Shown: in pieces, positions 34,805 through 46,598 of the stretch
Layout: each line of letters begins with the position of its first letter
Position numbering within the stretch: position 1 is the first letter of the stretch
Assembly: GCF_002224675.1 (NCBI RefSeq)
Contig: NZ_NMPZ01000004.1
Location: 1 to 64,000 of the forward strand
DNA: 64,000 bases
Source of the DNA: Segatella copri
Lineage (GTDB): Bacteria; Bacteroidota; Bacteroidia; Bacteroidales; Bacteroidaceae
Direction of reading: 5' to 3'
Made by a program: the position numbers and the translations under genes
Notes under the pieces: generated by a model
The model's database searches: none
Told to the model about the DNA's origin: nothing
Seen by the model: the letters and a program-made list of their open reading frames with translations, nothing else

Positions 34805-37285
34805 ATCGGGTAGGTCAAGGGCATTGCTGCCCTCTTCCCCCCTAAGAACCGTACATGAGAGTTTCCCCTCATACGGCTCAAGCTTTTCTAAGCCTCTGTT
34901 TGTATGCAGAGACCGGCTCAAACTACTTCTTGTTTCCATTTGATTTGCGGGATAATTTAAAACATTCATCATGAACCAACAGATTGCATTTCTTTCCGTT
35001 TTGAACGGTTGGCATGACATTCCATGCCTTGTGCGTATCAATAGGCTCACCGCATATAGGACATTTGCGTCCTTGCTTTTCCCATAGGTACAGCAGTGAC
35101 TTGCGTCCTTTTAGCGTAACAAGCATTTTCGACTTCTTTCTTTTATAGAAGTACAGACGACAGTCTGCATCAAACGGGTTCATGTCTCCTTTAATCTGCG
35201 TGTATTGCAGGAATGGAAACGATGAAGTCAGAGACAATAATGTCAATTGGTCTTCCTTTCCGTTTGGTTTCTTGAATTTTGAAGCGAAAGTCCATTTGTT
35301 CCCTCGAATGTCATGCCAATATCGGTCTTTTATCCACCGTTTCCCTTTCTTGGAATGACGGCGTTTTGCCCATTGCCATAGTGAGAGGAATATCTGATGG
35401 TCGATTCTGTGAAATGAATCACGTGTCGCTCCATGCTGATAATAACCTCCCCATCCTCGGATTTTAGAGTTCAACATTCTGATTAACGACTCCTGTCTGC
35501 AACCCTTGTTCTCCTTAATTACCTTACGGATATTCTCCATAAAGCGTTTCTCGGATTTCTTTGTCGGCTTGGTCAATATGTCCTTGCCGTATTTGCGGAT
35601 ATTAAAGCCAAGAAAATCAAAACCGTCATGCACGTTGGTTATCACCGTCTTTTCCTCTGATAAGGTCAGACCTCTTTCAGACATAAATTCAGCAACCAAT
35701 GGCTTGATTTCATTTTCAAGAGTTTCCTTGTTCTCGCAAGTGATGATAAAATCATCCGCATAACGTACAAGGTTCACCATTGGTGAATACAACTTACCAT
35801 TAACATGATGGCGCTTATATCTATCTGCAAGAGCTTTCTGCAATCCGTCCAAAGTCATATTGGCAAGTGTCGGAGAAATTATACCACCTTGCGGTGTTCC
35901 TTCCTCGGTCGGGAACATTTGCTTGTTGAAAACATAGCCACATTTCAACCATTTTCGGAGTATTGCCTTATCCATTGGGATATTGGCAAGTAACCACTCA
36001 TGGCTGATATGGTCAAAACACCCTTTTATGTCACCCTCCAAAATCCATTCGGGAGAATATCCCTTTCGGAGAATGTTATGACATTGCTGTATTGCATCCA
36101 TACAGCAGCGTTCCTTGCGGAAACCGTATGAACGAGTATCAGCTGTAGTTTCTGATACAGGCTCCAATGCCATAAGATAGAGTGCTTGCATGGCTCTGTC
36201 TTTCATTGTCGGTATTCCCAACGGTCGCAGTTTGCCGTTGCTCTTCTTGATATGAACTCTTCTCAGCGGCATTGGCTGGTAGCCTCTGCGTTTGAGTTGG
36301 GTTATTGCTTGCATTTTAGCTTTAGGGGTATCCCATATTTCTTTGTCAACCCCAGGAGTACAACCACCCCCGTTAGAAGTAACCCTCTTTACGGCTAAGG
36401 CTTTTGCGTAAAAAGAGTGGGTAAGCGTCCATTGCAAGGCTTTCACCTTGTTATGTCTGCCTTCCTTCTGAGCCTTTACAATACGAGCTTGAAGCTTCTT
36501 AACAGCTTGCTCCGCCTTAGTCCAGTCTATTCTGTCCCAATTTGATTGCAGGTTGTCAGTCGGCGCACACGATTGGTCGAGGAGATTTTCTTTGATTTTA
36601 TCGTTCATTTGCATTCCTACTTTAAAAAGTTCTAAAAGTTTATTGTAAAGAATTACCATTTGGCTAATGTTGGGTATTTGCCTCCCAAACATTACCACAG
36701 AAGTCTGCCCACTTTCGTGGTAGGTTGATGTTGTCCCTTGTCAACTCGTGATAAGTGGCTCAAACCCTATCCGTCCCATTACAGAACGGCATTCGCTTTC
36801 TCTGTTATCTTATACCTGCACATCATTCAGCATCCATTACTTTCAGCTTACCTGTCTTTTGTCTGACAGGAGATGTACAGGCTTACCATGTTCCACATAG
36901 ATAACTAACGGATAGGTTAGGTTCTGTCTCATCCTCCGACGGTCTTTACATCCGTGTAATCCTACCATGGAGAGGATTATCTGACCGCATCCCATTTTGG
37001 GTAGAGTGTATCAGTATCTTGCACTCTTTTACGACATTACGAAGTTTACTAACAGTTCGCTTACGCTAACCATACTATCCAGCCTCGCCACTCTACGGTA
37101 TGATACTAACCATACTTGACTTCCCCTCACGGTTCTGTCTTGTCTTGTGAAAGTGTACTTTGTCCCGACCGCTTAATACAACATTAAGGTGCATCGGTCG
37201 GTAGGCTACCGCTGACGGAACAGCGGGTTAAAACTGATACTTAAAGTATCATTCCAACAATTATCTATGCGACTTCATGTCGCAC
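34805..37285 (-). mobile_element. group II intron (2,481 bp)
   Basis: The intron begins GTGCGAC at 37285, the expected GUGYG start, and ends with an AT dinucleotide at 34805-34806. A canonical 34-nt domain V (34846-34879; starts GAGCCGTATG, tetraloop GAAA, ends TACGGTTC) is followed by domain VI (34805-34845). A reverse transcriptase/maturase ORF lies in domain IV. The long first 670 bp (36,610-37,285) is structured RNA of domains I-III with no other gene. Boundaries were placed by the exact restoration of the host reading frame. Confidence 0.92.
34923..36608 (-). CDS. ltrA: group II intron reverse transcriptase/maturase
   Basis: A 561-residue LtrA-type protein. It has reverse transcriptase blocks with SYGFRKERCCMDAI, GTPQGGIISPTLAN and the catalytic YADD, then a maturase X domain (FLGFNIRKYG, SKIRGWGGYYQHG) and a C-terminal HNH-type zinc-finger endonuclease (CPICGEPIDTHKAW ... 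VHDECF). It helps the intron fold, splice and retrohome. The start at 36608 is chosen over 36698 because AGTAGGA is correctly spaced before it. Confidence 0.9.
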   Translation of the reverse strand: MNDKIKENLLDQSCAPTDNLQSNWDRIDWTKAEQAVKKLQARIVKAQKEGRHNKVKALQWTLTHSFYAKALAVKRVTSNGGGCTPGVDKEIWDTPKAKMQAITQLKRRGYQPMPLRRVHIKKSNGKLRPLGIPTMKDRAMQALYLMALEPVSETTADTRSYGFRKERCCMDAIQQCHNILRKGYSPEWILEGDIKGCFDHISHEWLLANIPMDKAILRKWLKCGYVFNKQMFPTEEGTPQGGIISPTLANMTLDGLQKALADRYKRHHVNGKLYSPMVNLVRYADDFIITCENKETLENEIKPLVAEFMSERGLTLSEEKTVITNVHDGFDFLGFNIRKYGKDILTKPTKKSEKRFMENIRKVIKENKGCRQESLIRMLNSKIRGWGGYYQHGATRDSFHRIDHQIFLSLWQWAKRRHSKKGKRWIKDRYWHDIRGNKWTFASKFKKPNGKEDQLTLLSLTSSFPFLQYTQIKGDMNPFDADCRLYFYKRKKSKMLVTLKGRKSLLYLWEKQGRKCPICGEPIDTHKAWNVMPTVQNGKKCNLLVHDECFKLSRKSNGNKK

Positions 37286-40200
37286 CCAGGGTGTGTCGCA
37301 ATGATGAATCGCCACACACCGTTTTTGTGCGTTTACACCTGTACCCAACATGGATGTGGAGCCGAACAATACTCGTACCGATCCCTCGTTCATAGCTGCT
37401 ATCACCGCCTTTCTTGCCCTCTCGTTCTTGCATTCCTGAATGAAACGGATTTCAGACGACGGTATGCCGTAATCCTCTATCAGCTTGCGCTTGATTTCAG
37501 AATACACGTTCCATTCGCCCGGTCGGTATGTTCCCAAGTCTGAGAATACGAACTGCGTCCCCTTGTGATTGTCATAGCGTTTGTAATAGTCCGCTATCAT
37601 CTTGGCACAATGGCTCGCCTTGTTGTCGGGATGGTCCTCACAAGTCGGGTCTATCATGCGCATGTCGAGTGCCATCTTTCGGGCATAGTCTGTGGCTATG
37701 AGCATCTTCGCCTTTTCCTCTATTTCCGACAATGGCAGTCTGCCGAGGATGGTGGCATCACCCGTCTTGGCAAACTCCATCAGCTTTTGGATGAAGTCCT
37801 CCTGCTCGGGTGTCGGTGGTATGTTATGAAGGATCTCGTTCTTCTCCGGTCTGTCCACGCCAACCGCCTCCGCCGTGCGATAGTCGGTTATCTCGTTGTA
37901 GAAAGCAGCAAGCTCCGGTACCTTGATGAAGTATCGGAAACGCTCCTTCTGCACGATGTTGTTGGTAACGTTAAACTCGAAGTCGGTAGTTTTCTTGGCG
38001 AAAATTGCCGCCCACGCATCGAAACAGCGGATGTCCTGACGCTCCAGTTCCTTGGGGCGCAGGTACTTGAAGAGCAGATACAACTCAGTCAGTGAGTTAC
38101 TGATGGTTGTTCCCGACAGGAATGTCGCTCCAAGATCTCTGCCTGTCCGCTCCTGTATGGTACGGATAGCAAAGAGCATGTTGAGCGCCTTCTGGCTTCC
38201 CTCGCTGTTGCCGAGTCCTGCCACACGGTCGTGACGGGTATTGAACATAAGGTTCTTGAACTGGTGGCTCTCGTCCACAAACAAGTGGTCGATGCCCATC
38301 ATGCGGAAATCCACTACATCATCGGTGCGCTGCTCGATGCTGTAGGCTATCTTCTGCAACTTCACCTCCAGATTCTGCTTCCGCTTTTCCAAGCCTTTGA
38401 GCATTCCCCTCGACACGTCTTTGCCCTGCGTACGTATCACCTCCAAGTTTTCCTCCACGGTATCAAGCTCCGCCTGCAGTATCTGCCGTTGGAGTTCTGG
38501 CGATTGCGGTATCTTCCCGAACTGGTCATGCGACATGATTACACAGTCATAGTCGTTGTTCTTGATGTTGTTGAAGAAACTGACACGGTTCTTGGTGGAA
38601 AAGTCCTTCTCCGAGGCATAGAGTATCCTCGCATGGGGATAAGCTGTCTGATAGGTGGCGGCTATCTCCGCCACATTGGCTTTTAGTCCGATAATCATCG
38701 GCTTGTGAGCCATACCGAGGCGTTTCATCTCATGCGCAGCCATGCACATGATGAGGGTTTTGCCAGTACCGACCTCGTGATCACATATCCCGCCGCCGTT
38801 CTGCAAAAGCATCCATACACAGTCCTTCTGACTTGGGTACACACTCTTGACACCATACTTTCCGCCAAGGGCTTTCAGATCCAGACCGGGGAAGGTCTGG
38901 TGAGAACCGTCATACTTCGGACGCACAAAGCAGTTGAACTTCCGGTTGTACATTGTGGTCAAGCGTTCCTTAAAGGAGTCAGACTGCTCCTCCAGCCATT
39001 CAGTGAACCCGTTGCGGATTTCGTCAATCTTGGCATTGGCAAGCTGTATGCCCTCGCTGTCACGCACCTTGATGTCGTTGCCGTGTTCATCCTCACCGAT
39101 GCTCTTCATCATGTCGGGACAGGTGTTGTGCAGGGCATGTTTCAGAAGACTCATGCCGTCATAGTGGCGGTAATATCCCTTCACCATATACTCATCCGTG
39201 ATGGCCATGGTCTTCATACTGCATTTTGCCGAATATTCGTCCATGCTGTCGGAATAGACGATGCTGACCTGTGTATTGAAGAGGTGGCTCATGTAAGCGG
39301 AATACACACCTGTAGGTATCCAACGTTCACCGAAGTTGAAGTCCAGGTCCTCAAAGGCTATCGGTTCGGGAATGCTTGCCTTCAAGGCTTCCAACGACTC
39401 CCTCACGATTGCATGGTCGGGATTTTCCTTCAGCCATTCTTCTATACGCTCCGCTTTCTCTATGACATTACCAGCAATGAAGCGGTCGGCTATCTCGTAG
39501 CCGTCTATGAGCGGATTGTAATAGATGCGCCCTTTAAGCGCTTCCGTCAGTTCCGGTTCCGGCATATCCGATAATTCTGTCATATACGGCAAGTCGATAC
39601 GGCCGAACTTGTTGAGCGAGGCGGTGAGCGCTTCCTCTGGAGAATCCACATGACTGACCTCGTCAAGCGAAAAAGAGACCGGGTGGTCGAAGATGTCTGA
39701 TTTTGTGAACTGTCCGTTTTCCACCCGTTCCAACGACAGCATGTCGCGCCCTGAGGCATCCATAAGGATTAACTTCACGTTCTGCTTGGCATTGAGGTTG
39801 CCGAAGCGGATGAAGAAAGCATCATAATAGACATTCAGACTCTCACGCATCTGCTTGTTTTCCGTCTGTTCTTCCGCTTCATAGGTGTAAAGTTTCTGAT
39901 AGGCATCACGGAGGGCGATATACAGGACAGCCTTTTCTTTCTGCTCCATATTCAGATCCAACGGCATGAAGGTAGCACCATACTTGGTAAGGTCTTTCAA
40001 TACACCGATGTTTCTGGCAGAGTCGAGCACCATAGAACCCTCACGATGAAAACTTTCCAGTTTCTCATCAAATGGACGGGGCTTCATAGCATCCTCTTTC
40101 TTCCTTGCCTGCTCTTCCCGCATTCTTTCTTGCCCTTTTTGTTGTTCCCGCTCATGATTTGTTTCTTTCAATGTGCTCTGAGTCTTGGAATCTTCTTTTG

Positions 40201-42037
40201 GCTCATTCCCTTTCGACTGTCCATGCCCGATTTGAACTTTGAGAACTTCTATCGGTTCCATCGGCGGCTTGAACTTCGGATCAAGCGTATCTTCAACGCC
40301 CAAAGCCTTGAGTTGTTCCTGGCGGTGCAGTTCCGCCTTTTGGCGCAGCAGCACCCTGTCTTCGGGAGCCATGGTCATCATCATCTCGTAAAAGCCGTTG
40401 ATTGGCGGATTCTCTTCCCAAGAGATGCTTGCGTATGGTTCATCACCAGGCAGGATTGGTTTTGTCTCCTGTGTTGTTTCCTGCTCTTTTGCATCTGTCA
40501 ACGAAGGCTTTTCTTCTTTTTCCACAGGCTTTGTCACAACTTCAAAAGTCGGATTGACGCTTTTTACCAACGGACTTGCTTTCTTCCTTGACACTTTCTT
40601 GGCGGCAGCACCCACTGTTACCTCTGCTTTCTTCTTCGTTGAATGTACAGCCTGACGGTTTTCTTCTTCCATTCCCCAAAGGTCAAACAGAGTCATTTGG
40701 ACTGGTGGCTGCTGATGATTGGACTTTTGGGATAGCTCAGCATCATCAGTAGGCTTTTCCTGCTTTTGCAAGGATACTACCGTATCGTTCTGCTTTACCT
40801 CAATGGAAGGCTTTATCTTCTCTGTTTCTTCTATCTTTTCTGTTTCTTCAACCTCCTTAACTTCCTCAGCCTTGGTTTCCTCTATCCCCAAGTATCGGTT
40901 CAAATTGAGGTTCTTCTTAAAGTCTTCATGGAGCATCTTTCGCAAATCCTCTGCAATGCCTTCCACACCATCCTCATGCGTGTATATCATTGCAGGTTTG
41001 CCGAACGGGTCAGTATCCAACTTTGCCGTTGTATGGATAATGCGTTCCGGATGCTCAAGAAAGTAGTTGTTTGTCGGAATGCGGTTCTCGTCATTATAGA
41101 CAGTGTCAAGCAGGTTGTCGTCTCCTCGCAGCGACTCCTTTTGGCTGTTTTTCTGGAGAATGATGAGGTCACTGCCCACTTCCGTATTGGCATTTTCCGT
41201 GAACAGGTTGTTGGGAAGACGAATCGCTGACACGAGATCAGCATGATAGAGCATCATAAAACGCGCGGCACTGTTGTTTTTGGCATTCAATACGCCTTGT
41301 GAGGTGATGAAGGCAACTAACCCGCCGTCCCTTACCGTATCAAGAGCCTTGACAAAGAAGTAGTTGTGTATGCGTCTGGTGACAAGTGCCCTCATGCCTT
41401 TCATGGCTGTATAAGACGGATCAAATACGGCAACATCGCCAAAGGGAATATTTGAAATGGCGAGGTCGAAGTAATCATTGAAAGGCTTTTCTATCTTCTC
41501 GAATCCCTCTATGCGCACTTTCTGCTCCGGGTGCAGATGGCGGAGTATCTTTCCCGTAAGCAGGTCTTTTTCAAATGCCATAATGTCTGCCTTGGGATTG
41601 TTATCCAAGACGGAATCGACAAAGGCACCGATGCCTGCCGAGGGTTCAAGTACCTTTTCGGGGATAATCTGATGCTCTTTCAACACATCCATCAGAGCCT
41701 CCGTAACGGCTGACGGCGTGTAGAATGCCGTAAGGACGGACTGTTTCAGACTGTCCATCAACTGTTTGTACTCGCTTTCATTCTTGCTGTTTTCACGGAT
41801 AAGTCTATGCAGCTCCACGGTTGGAGCAAACAATTCAAGGTCTGACTTTGCCCAATGGACGGCATCCGCCAGTTCCCTGGCAGGGTTCAGGATGCACTTC
41901 AATCCACCGAATCCGCAATAACGCTCCAGAAGGAGACGCTCACGGGCGGTCGGCGTGCGCTGTTCCCTGTCAAGGATGAATGCTGTCTCTATCGCCTTGA
42001 TGTTGTCGTTCAGACGTTGTTTTCTATTGTACGCCAT
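37286..42037 (-). CDS. N-6 DNA methylase / SNF2 helicase, 5' exon
   Basis: The first 1,584 codons of a 1,936-residue protein (with 33746-34804). Methylase motifs are [16 protein letters not shown] near residue 136 (SAM binding) and AISNIPFG near 193 (catalytic NxPF type). A low-complexity linker follows (about 400-650), then a helicase with [14 protein letters not shown] (Walker A, about 1,140) and [10 protein letters not shown] (Walker B). Such giant proteins are conserved in Bacteroidales ICEs and are thought to protect or process transferred DNA; this is unproven. The 3' end is interrupted by the group II intron. Confidence 0.85.
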
Positions 42038-42473
42038 TTGACTCTATGAAAAGGGCTACGGCTCCCGTCAACTCTGTGTAGAGCTGGTCGTAGTCCGGTG
42101 ACTGGGCAAAATCGTCATCGGTGAGGTCGTAAATGGAATACACGTTGTCAACCAAAGGCAGGAGGTTCTTGACAAACGCTTCCTGGTCTTCTACTGCTAC
42201 CTCCAGGGGAAACTCACTGTCAACAACATCATACAGGATGCTGTACTTGGAAAAGCGGAGACCTTTCAGCAATGCTGCCATGGCAAGCTCTTGTGCCGCA
42301 TCGGCAAAGAGGGCATCACGCCGTGCCTGCTCATATACTTCTGCGGCATGGTCTGCACGTTCGCGGATAAAGTCCGCATCGCTGGCTTGTGGAAAACGGT
42401 TCTCTCTGAGGTGGTGCAAGAGGTACAGTCCGTAATAGGACAGCTCTGTCTGTGCCTGTTTCTTTCTGTTCAT
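42024..42473 (-). CDS. DUF1896 family protein
   Basis: A 149-residue protein, helical and acidic, matching the DUF1896 family found directly upstream of the large methylase/helicase gene in Bacteroidales ICEs. The start at 42473 ([15 protein letters not shown]) is preferred to 42578, because the longer form would include the topB terminator. The 3' end overlaps the methylase start by 14 bp, suggesting coupled translation and perhaps a common function. Confidence 0.75.
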   Translation of the reverse strand: MNRKKQAQTELSYYGLYLLHHLRENRFPQASDADFIRERADHAAEVYEQARRDALFADAAQELAMAALLKGLRFSKYSILYDVVDSEFPLEVAVEDQEAFVKNLLPLVDNVYSIYDLTDDDFAQSPDYDQLYTELTGAVALFIESNGVQ

Positions 42474-42548
42474 TTGTCTGTTGAATGGATTAAGTGGTGA
42501 ATAATAAACCGTGGATGGCGGTTGGTGTTTGTGTGAAAGCAAGAAAAA

Positions 42549-42573
42549 GGCACTCGGTATCCCTCCGAGTGCC
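42549..42573 (-). terminator. intrinsic terminator after topB
   Basis: GGCACTCGG (42549-42557) and CCGAGTGCC (42565-42573) form 9-bp arms; on the minus strand the stem is followed by TTTTTCTT. It lies about 80 bp after the topB stop and before the DUF1896 gene. Confidence 0.7.
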
Positions 42574-42653
42574 GCCACTTAATCCACAGTAAATAAAAGC
42601 ATCCTGAATAAAGACACCATTTATGAACCATGTTTCGGTGGCAAAGGTACAAA

Positions 42654-44810
42654 CTATTTCTTGTATCTCTTCACATTTCCTCGCTTTTCTGCTGTTTTGC
42701 GCTCTGCAAAGACGAATTTCGTGTTGAAATTCTCGTCAAAGGCAATGGCTGCGGAGAACGATTTGCCTTGCTTGCTGGTGAAACCATTGAGCGTTCTGGT
42801 CTTGCCCTTGGTGAGCAAGTCGGTGATGTCGGCATCAGTGAGCAACTTTCCTGCTACCTGCTTGAACACTGGCATACCGCACTCCTTGTTGCTGCATCTT
42901 ACTACCTTTCCGAAGAACTGCATGGTACCTTGCTTGCATTTAGGACACTGGCAGCCGGAATCCTTGTGGCTGAAAAGTCTGTCACAACCTAACAATTCCG
43001 CAGTGATTTCACGGGTATAGCCTTCGATACTATGGGTGAACCCGTCTGCACTTGCTTCACCTCGTTCAATCTTGGCAAGTTCTGCCTCCCATTTGCCCGT
43101 CATCTCCACATTGGCAATCGCCATGTTCTTCACCACGGAATGCAGGGCGAGTCCTTTTTCCGTCGGCACAAGTTTCTTCTGCTGGCGCACCATATACTCT
43201 CGTTTGAGCAGGGTTTCGATGATGGCGGCACGTGTGGCAGGTGTGCCAATACCGCTGTCCTTCATTGCCTGGCGCATCGTATCATCTTCTATCTCTTTGC
43301 CTGCGGTCTCCATTGCTGCAAGCAATGTGGATTCCGTATGCAATGGCTTCGGTTTGGTCTTGCCCTCCGTGATGGTGCAGCCAGAAAAAGTGATATGCTG
43401 TCCTTCTTGCCAGTTGGGAATGACTTGATCCTTGACCTCATTGTCTGTTGCATCTGCATCCTTGTCCTGCCTTTTGTTCTTTTCCTTGAGCGACAACGCT
43501 CGCCAGCCAGTCTGTCGGATGATGGAGCCACTGATGCCAAACTCAACTTCATGATCCACTTGCGCCGTTACTGATGTGATGTCCTTGATGCAATCTGCCG
43601 AGAACGCTTCAATCATCCGGCACAATATCATGTCATAAACGATCTTCTCGTCCTTGAAAAGACCAATGGCTGCATTTTCTGTGATGAGCAGGGCATGGTG
43701 GTCGGTCACCTTGGCGGCATTCACGCTGTTCTTGCTGTAGTCCTCACTGCCAGGCAAGAGTTTCACTTTTTCTCCATATTCCGAATGATTCTCCAGATTC
43801 TTGAAGAGTTTGGGAAGGGTGGCAAATACATCATCCGAGATATAGCGGCTTGATGTTCTTGGATAGGTGATGAACTTTGCCTCGTAGAGTTTCTGGGCGA
43901 TGGAGAGTGTATGCTCTGCCGTGAAGCCATGCTGGGAGTTGGCTTCTTTCTGCAAGGTGGTGAGGTCGTAAAGGAGCGGTGCCTTCTCCACCTTTCGCTT
44001 GGTTGCGACCTTTGTGATGATGGCAGAACCGGTATCTTTCACCTTATTATATATAACGGTTGCGGTAGCTTTGTCTGTCCAGCGGTTGACTGATGTGAAC
44101 TTCAGTATATTGCCACTGTCTGCATCAACCACACCGAAGTGTACCTGCCAGAACGGTTTCGACTCGAAACGCTTGTGTTCCCAATAGCGTTCGCACACCA
44201 TGCCAAGGGTCGGGGTCTGCACACGACCTACGGAATAGGTGCCACGTCCTGCGGCTATCGTCAGGGCTTGTGTGCCGTTGATGCCGACGAGCCAGTCAGC
44301 TTCGCTTCTTGCCTTGGCTGCATGATAGAGATTGTCATACTCCTTGCCGTCCCTGAGGTTCAGAAGTCCCTCACGGATGGCGGTGTCCGTAAGCGAACTG
44401 ATCCAGAGACGGTCGAAAGGTTTCTGGCAACCGAGATACGCATAGAGGTATCGGAAAATCAACTCTCCCTCACGTCCGGCATCGGTTGCTACGATAATGC
44501 GCTCACTGCTGTCAAACAGCTTGCCGATAATTTTAATCTGGGCAAGCACACCTGCATCTGCTTTGTAGCCGTTCTCTGTCTTGACTTGTCGGGGAACAAG
44601 AATGAACGGGTCGGGAATCACAGGCAGATTCTCTGCATGGAATCCCTTCATGCCGTAGGTTTCCGGCATGGCAGGCTGCACTAAATGTCCGAATGCCCAT
44701 GTCACAAAATAGCCGTTACCCTGCATATAGCCTTCCTCACGCTTGTCAGCTCCCACAATGTGGGCGATTTCCTTGGCTACGCTTGGTTTCTCTGCGATGA
44801 TTGTCTTCAT
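42654..44810 (-). CDS. topB: DNA topoisomerase III
   Basis: A 718-residue type IA topoisomerase. The Toprim domain starts MKTIIAEKPSVAKEIA, the active-site tyrosine is in FITYPRTSSRYI (about residue 310), and a C-terminal zinc-finger region has CQCPKCKQGTM and CSNKECGMPVF, followed by a short basic tail. TopB relaxes or decatenates single-stranded intermediates and is standard ICE cargo beside the methylase/helicase gene. The start at 44810 is preferred to 44837 from family alignment. Confidence 0.92.
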   Translation of the reverse strand: MKTIIAEKPSVAKEIAHIVGADKREEGYMQGNGYFVTWAFGHLVQPAMPETYGMKGFHAENLPVIPDPFILVPRQVKTENGYKADAGVLAQIKIIGKLFDSSERIIVATDAGREGELIFRYLYAYLGCQKPFDRLWISSLTDTAIREGLLNLRDGKEYDNLYHAAKARSEADWLVGINGTQALTIAAGRGTYSVGRVQTPTLGMVCERYWEHKRFESKPFWQVHFGVVDADSGNILKFTSVNRWTDKATATVIYNKVKDTGSAIITKVATKRKVEKAPLLYDLTTLQKEANSQHGFTAEHTLSIAQKLYEAKFITYPRTSSRYISDDVFATLPKLFKNLENHSEYGEKVKLLPGSEDYSKNSVNAAKVTDHHALLITENAAIGLFKDEKIVYDMILCRMIEAFSADCIKDITSVTAQVDHEVEFGISGSIIRQTGWRALSLKEKNKRQDKDADATDNEVKDQVIPNWQEGQHITFSGCTITEGKTKPKPLHTESTLLAAMETAGKEIEDDTMRQAMKDSGIGTPATRAAIIETLLKREYMVRQQKKLVPTEKGLALHSVVKNMAIANVEMTGKWEAELAKIERGEASADGFTHSIEGYTREITAELLGCDRLFSHKDSGCQCPKCKQGTMQFFGKVVRCSNKECGMPVFKQVAGKLLTDADITDLLTKGKTRTLNGFTSKQGKSFSAAIAFDENFNTKFVFAERKTAEKRGNVKRYKK

Positions 44811-44908
44811 TGTCTGTTGTTTTTGTGACATCCGCAACCGTGGGATAGACGGTCGCAGATGTCGGTTGTTATAATGGATGATTAACTCTGTGGATCAAGT
44901 GGCGGCAA

Positions 44909-46567
44909 CTACATCTTCACGCTTCTTGCCTTTCTCTTTGGCTTCTGTTCCTCGGCGTTCTGTTCCTTCTGCTGCTTTTCGTTCTTTGGCGCAGACTGTC
45001 CCGGACTCAGCGGCTCCTTGGTGTGCTTGGTCGCCTCATGGGTCTTGCCCTGCTCGTTGACGGCGACTTGTACCTTGTTCTCATTGGTCGGAATCTGTTC
45101 CTTCGCCTGTTTGAGGTCTGGATTGTTGCGGTAGGAACGTGGCTGCATCTTGTCGAAGTCGAACTTTACATAGGCGGTATAGGTACCGCTGCCGTTCTTG
45201 TTGGGCACTTCCTTGATCTCGATGGTCTTGCCTGCCACATAGTCGTCCTTCTGCTGCTCGGTCAGTTCCTTCTTGAAATAGGTGTTGAGTCGGCGGATGG
45301 TCCCGTCCTCATTGAGCCAGTGGTTGGGATCTTGCTGCTTCTTCTGACCGCCCGCATCACCTTCTGCCTTCTGCTCCTGCTTGTCAGCGGTCTGCTTCTT
45401 GTCTCCATTCTGTTTCTGACCTTGCGCCTGTCTTGTGCTGCCAGGCACGAACTCCACACCACGCTGTTCCACATTCACCTGCAGCAGCGGTGTAAACTTG
45501 CGCCCGTTGGCAAGCTCAATCTCCTTGCGAAGCGGAATACCTGAGTAGAGCACTCTCTTGTCGTCCTTGGTAATAGGTGTCTTGCCGATGGTATCGGGTA
45601 TGCGCACCTTGTTGGTCGGGATGTCAACAATCTCATTGGTGAGACGGTCGATACTGATGAAATGAGGACGCAGCTCACCTGTATTCTTGTCGGGGAAATC
45701 CACTACCTTTCCGAGGTTGCCGTTCTGCAACAGGTTCTTCTTGTCCTCTGGAGTGAAGGTATAGCCTTTGTAAGCGACATCGAGTTTTGGCTCGTTGCGC
45801 ACGAAATGCGGCACGAGTTGCAACTGGTCGTTATCGTCCTTGCGGAATGACAGACGGGCCTGTATCTCTATCTGTTCACCGCCGAAGGTCGGCTTCACAA
45901 TCACAAGCCCCGTCTTGCCGTAGTTGAGCAGGGCTTTCATATCCTTCTCATTCATACTGTTGAAGTCTATGCCATATTTGGCACCAAGTTCCTGCAGGTT
46001 CACATCGTTACCACTAATGAGGTTCTGCTTTACACCCGGAGCGGTCTGTGCCTGCTGTTCGGTTGCGGTCTGTTCTGGTTTCTGTTCCATGTCGTTCTTC
46101 TTTTCGTTGGTTTGTTCAGATGATACATTCTCTTTTTCGGTGTTAGCCTGCGTCTTGGACGCATCGTCCGATGATGCGGTTTCTTTCGCCTGACCTTCCG
46201 ATTGCTTTGCCTCTTTCTCATAATTGGAGGTGTCAACCTTGTGGGCGGAAAGAATCTCCTTGTTAGCCTCCGGATCTTTCAGCAACTCCTTCATCACGCC
46301 AAGCAGGTTTTCTGCCTGGTCTGCCGCTATGCGGTAGAATCCGAATCGGCTTGGCTCCTTGCACTGGCGGAAGAAGTTTCTAAAGAAACTGTCCATCAGG
46401 TCACTGTTGCGGTCAAAACGCAGGAAGTCGGGCGTGTTCTCCGCCTTGGCGGGTGCTCGCTTCGGGGTGCCGTCCCTGCTGAGTCCGGCGACGACGCTGA
46501 TCTCGCCCGTCTTCTCGTCACGGACTACCAGCACGTCCTGTTCATCACTCTTTTTCTTTTGTACCAT
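44909..46567 (-). CDS. DUF3945/DUF4099 domain protein
   Basis: A 552-residue protein typical of Bacteroidales ICEs. The N-terminal 110 residues form one conserved block (DFLRFDRNSDLMDSFFRNFF), a low-complexity acidic linker follows (about 115-185), then DUF4099/DUF3945-type repeats with KYGIDFNSMNEKDMKALLNYG, and a very basic tail. The domain organisation suggests a nucleic-acid-associated scaffold, but no biochemical function is known. It is transcribed with topB and lies downstream of two helix-turn-helix genes. Confidence 0.75.
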   Translation of the reverse strand: MVQKKKSDEQDVLVVRDEKTGEISVVAGLSRDGTPKRAPAKAENTPDFLRFDRNSDLMDSFFRNFFRQCKEPSRFGFYRIAADQAENLLGVMKELLKDPEANKEILSAHKVDTSNYEKEAKQSEGQAKETASSDDASKTQANTEKENVSSEQTNEKKNDMEQKPEQTATEQQAQTAPGVKQNLISGNDVNLQELGAKYGIDFNSMNEKDMKALLNYGKTGLVIVKPTFGGEQIEIQARLSFRKDDNDQLQLVPHFVRNEPKLDVAYKGYTFTPEDKKNLLQNGNLGKVVDFPDKNTGELRPHFISIDRLTNEIVDIPTNKVRIPDTIGKTPITKDDKRVLYSGIPLRKEIELANGRKFTPLLQVNVEQRGVEFVPGSTRQAQGQKQNGDKKQTADKQEQKAEGDAGGQKKQQDPNHWLNEDGTIRRLNTYFKKELTEQQKDDYVAGKTIEIKEVPNKNGSGTYTAYVKFDFDKMQPRSYRNNPDLKQAKEQIPTNENKVQVAVNEQGKTHEATKHTKEPLSPGQSAPKNEKQQKEQNAEEQKPKRKARSVKM

Positions 46568-46598
46568 AATTGTAAATTTTTAATGGTGAATACTGTTG

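Noticed and set aside
38705-39574. A 289-codon plus-strand ORF opposite the methylase/helicase gene.
   Set aside because: A shadow frame; the opposite strand carries clear helicase motifs through this stretch.
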